A DNA stretch of 64,000 bases from Ruminococcoides intestinihominis (GTDB lineage: Bacteria; Bacillota; Clostridia; Oscillospirales; Acutalibacteraceae): positions 1 through 64,000 of the forward strand of contig NZ_JBBMEY010000002.1 of assembly GCF_040096285.1 (NCBI RefSeq). Direction: 5' to 3'. Under the pieces are notes generated by a model. It ran no database searches, was not told where the DNA came from, and was given only the letters and a program-made list of their open reading frames with translations. The stretch's first letter is position 1; every line of letters begins with the position of its first letter. Positions 62,943 through 64,000 of the stretch are shown here, piece by piece. A program made the translations under genes and the position numbers.

Positions 62943-62971
62943 ATTATACCATAGTAAGGAATTTGGGTCAA
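62943..62971 (-). promoter_or_regulatory. Promoter of the sortase operon
   Basis: TTGACC (62966-62971) and TATAAT (62943-62948), 17 nt apart, 20 nt before the sortase start. Confidence 0.75.
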
Positions 62972-63000
62972 ACAAAAATCCCCTACTTAAAAAGTAGGGG
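62972..63000 (-). terminator. Terminator of the sorting-signal protein gene
   Basis: A 9-bp GC-rich stem (62980-62988 with 62992-63000) is followed on the minus strand by ATTTTTG; it touches the -35 box of the sortase promoter. Confidence 0.8.
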
Positions 63001-63014
63001 TATAATCTTTGTGA

Positions 63015-63449
63015 TTACTTTTTCTTTGAAGTATATTTCTTATATGCAAACAAAGAAGATAGACCTAAACCGGCAGCAATAAGAACTGAATATGCAACAT
63101 AGTCACCGGTTACAGGAGATGTAGTTGAATCACCTGTACCATTTGTTCCATCTGTGCCGTTGCCACCACCGGGATTACCATTATCTCCACCATTATTAGG
63201 GTTAGTAGTTGAAGTTCTGAACCATTCACTACTATCATCCTCTGGGTTTACAGTAGAGGCATTACCATTGCTATGGTCGTCACCACCACCGGGTTTACCG
63301 GTAGGGTTTGATGGGTTATTATTAGTATTTCTTGGACGAGTTGTTGTAGCTACAGGACTTTTTCTACTAGCAGCACTAAAGCTAATTGATGATAAACAAA
63401 CTGTCATTGCTACAACAGTAATTGCTAAAATTGCAAATATTTTTTTCAT
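63015..63449 (-). CDS. Low-complexity surface protein with SPVTG sorting signal
   Basis: 144 aa. The signal peptide (1-27) is followed by an about 85-residue Asn/Gly/Thr/Pro-rich, probably unfolded region. The C-terminus is a sorting signal: SPVTGD, a hydrophobic stretch (YVAYSVLIAAGLGLSSLFAY) and the tail KKYTSKKK. It is likely a substrate of a sortase, perhaps the class B enzyme just downstream, although SPxTG-like motifs are more usual for other classes. AGGAGG precedes the ATG, and an extended -10 (TGATATAAT) is upstream. Confidence 0.75.
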   Translation of the reverse strand: MKKIFAILAITVVAMTVCLSSISFSAASRKSPVATTTRPRNTNNNPSNPTGKPGGGDDHSNGNASTVNPEDDSSEWFRTSTTNPNNGGDNGNPGGGNGTDGTNGTGDSTTSPVTGDYVAYSVLIAAGLGLSSLFAYKKYTSKKK

Positions 63450-63585
63450 AATAATTTCCTCCTATATTTAAGGATAACAGTTCATATTATTCACAATTTA
63501 TTATATCACAATATTAAATAAAAATAAAGTTTTTTTCTAAAAATGTTATACAAAATTATTGAGAAAATTAGTACAATTTATTGCA

Positions 63586-64000
63586 TTAAATAGTACCTTT
63601 TGTAGAAAGCACTCCATTAATCCTTTGGTCAACAGTTGTTGCCATATCAAGAGCCTTTGCAAAGGCTTTAAATGTTGCTTCAATAATATGATGGTCGTTA
63701 ACACCACGCATTTGTACAAAATGAAGATTCATCATTGCACTATATGAAATTGCATAGAAAAATTCATCAACCATACAATTATCCATTTCACCTGTTCTGT
63801 CATTTGTGAACTTTAAATCAGATACATAGTAAGGTCTGCCTGATAAATCAACACCACACATTACTAGTGTTTCATCCATTGGCAATAGAAAATTACCATA
63901 TCTCTTAATGCCTGACTTATCCCCCAATGCTCTTCTGATAACTTCACCCAGAACAATACCGGTATCTTCAATGGTGTGGTGACAATCAACATTAAGGTCA
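63586..64000 (-). CDS. hisB: Imidazoleglycerol-phosphate dehydratase (3' part)
   Basis: The gene runs off the right edge of the window; 138 codons are present. They contain the metal-binding motifs CHHTIEDTGIVLGE and HHIIEATFKAFAKAL, the substrate region RYGNFLLPMDETL and a normal C-terminus. It dehydrates imidazoleglycerol phosphate in histidine synthesis. Frame and stop are clear; the N-terminal residues lie outside. Confidence 0.95.
   Translation of the reverse strand, partial: DLNVDCHHTIEDTGIVLGEVIRRALGDKSGIKRYGNFLLPMDETLVMCGVDLSGRPYYVSDLKFTNDRTGEMDNCMVDEFFYAISYSAMMNLHFVQMRGVNDHHIIEATFKAFAKALDMATTVDQRINGVLSTKGTI

Noticed and set aside
1..64000. CRISPR array, prophage, insertion sequence or integron
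   Set aside because: No regularly spaced repeats, transposase, integrase or phage structural genes were seen; gene order and composition look like core chromosome.

Overview
AT-rich (low-GC) Gram-positive DNA. The gene content points to an anaerobic, spore-forming clostridium of the Ruminococcaceae/Oscillospiraceae type that digests starch: sporulation genes (spoVS, yqfC, yqfD, ylbJ), a T-box-controlled thrS, an NfnAB-type flavoprotein pair, class B sortase, and two secreted pullulanases, one carrying a dockerin as in the amylosome of Ruminococcus bromii. The species call is inference. Most of the window is chromosomal housekeeping. No insertion sequence, prophage, CRISPR array or rRNA was seen.

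Layout. 1-3328: pcrA helicase, a DUF4358-type lipoprotein and tRNA-Gln(CTG), all minus strand. 3500-4263: an apparently free-standing small RNA of about 195 nt made of two copies of one structured unit, then an IscR-like Rrf2 regulator with its own promoter. 4393-11197: a PLP-dependent trans-sulfuration enzyme, membrane proteins, a phosphoesterase and the replication-restart pair dnaD-dnaI. 11338-20008: tRNA-Gly, a TSCPD protein, DUF2798 with a terminated leader, prfB-apgM, a RING-like zinc protein, galU, a PHP phosphatase with an ASCH protein, and an ACT/UPF0210 pair. 20071-28268: a MarR operon with a membrane/cytidylate-kinase fusion, then the two paralogous pullulanases. 28449-39357: dnaG-rpoD-eno, yigZ, rpmE, a degenerate VanY-like protein, thrS with its T-box, an unknown membrane protein and a DacA-type carboxypeptidase. 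39453-51352: phosphoesterase, recG, fakA, spoVS, ymdB, yqfCD/ylbJ, asnB, and a lipid kinase with a PAP2 phosphatase. 51628-59863: the fructose PTS operon with ptsH and ptsI next to it, then nfnAB. 59978-63449: a surface-protein cluster of sortase B, LCP ligase, a small membrane protein, a tandem chagasin-like secreted protein and a sorting-signal protein. 63586-64000: the 3' part of hisB.

How it fits together. Extracellular pullulanases debranch starch. The fructose operon (regulator, FruK, FruA, HPr, EI) contains a complete PTS phosphorelay. NfnAB would balance NADH, NADPH and ferredoxin. Sortase, LCP, carboxypeptidase and lipid-phosphatase genes build the envelope that carries the surface enzymes.

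The most unusual item is the tandem RNA at 3543-3740. Its two units share conserved blocks, their internal stems differ by compensating changes, and their hairpin loops are complementary over 7 nt, suggesting an internal kissing-loop. I could not assign it to a known RNA family from memory.
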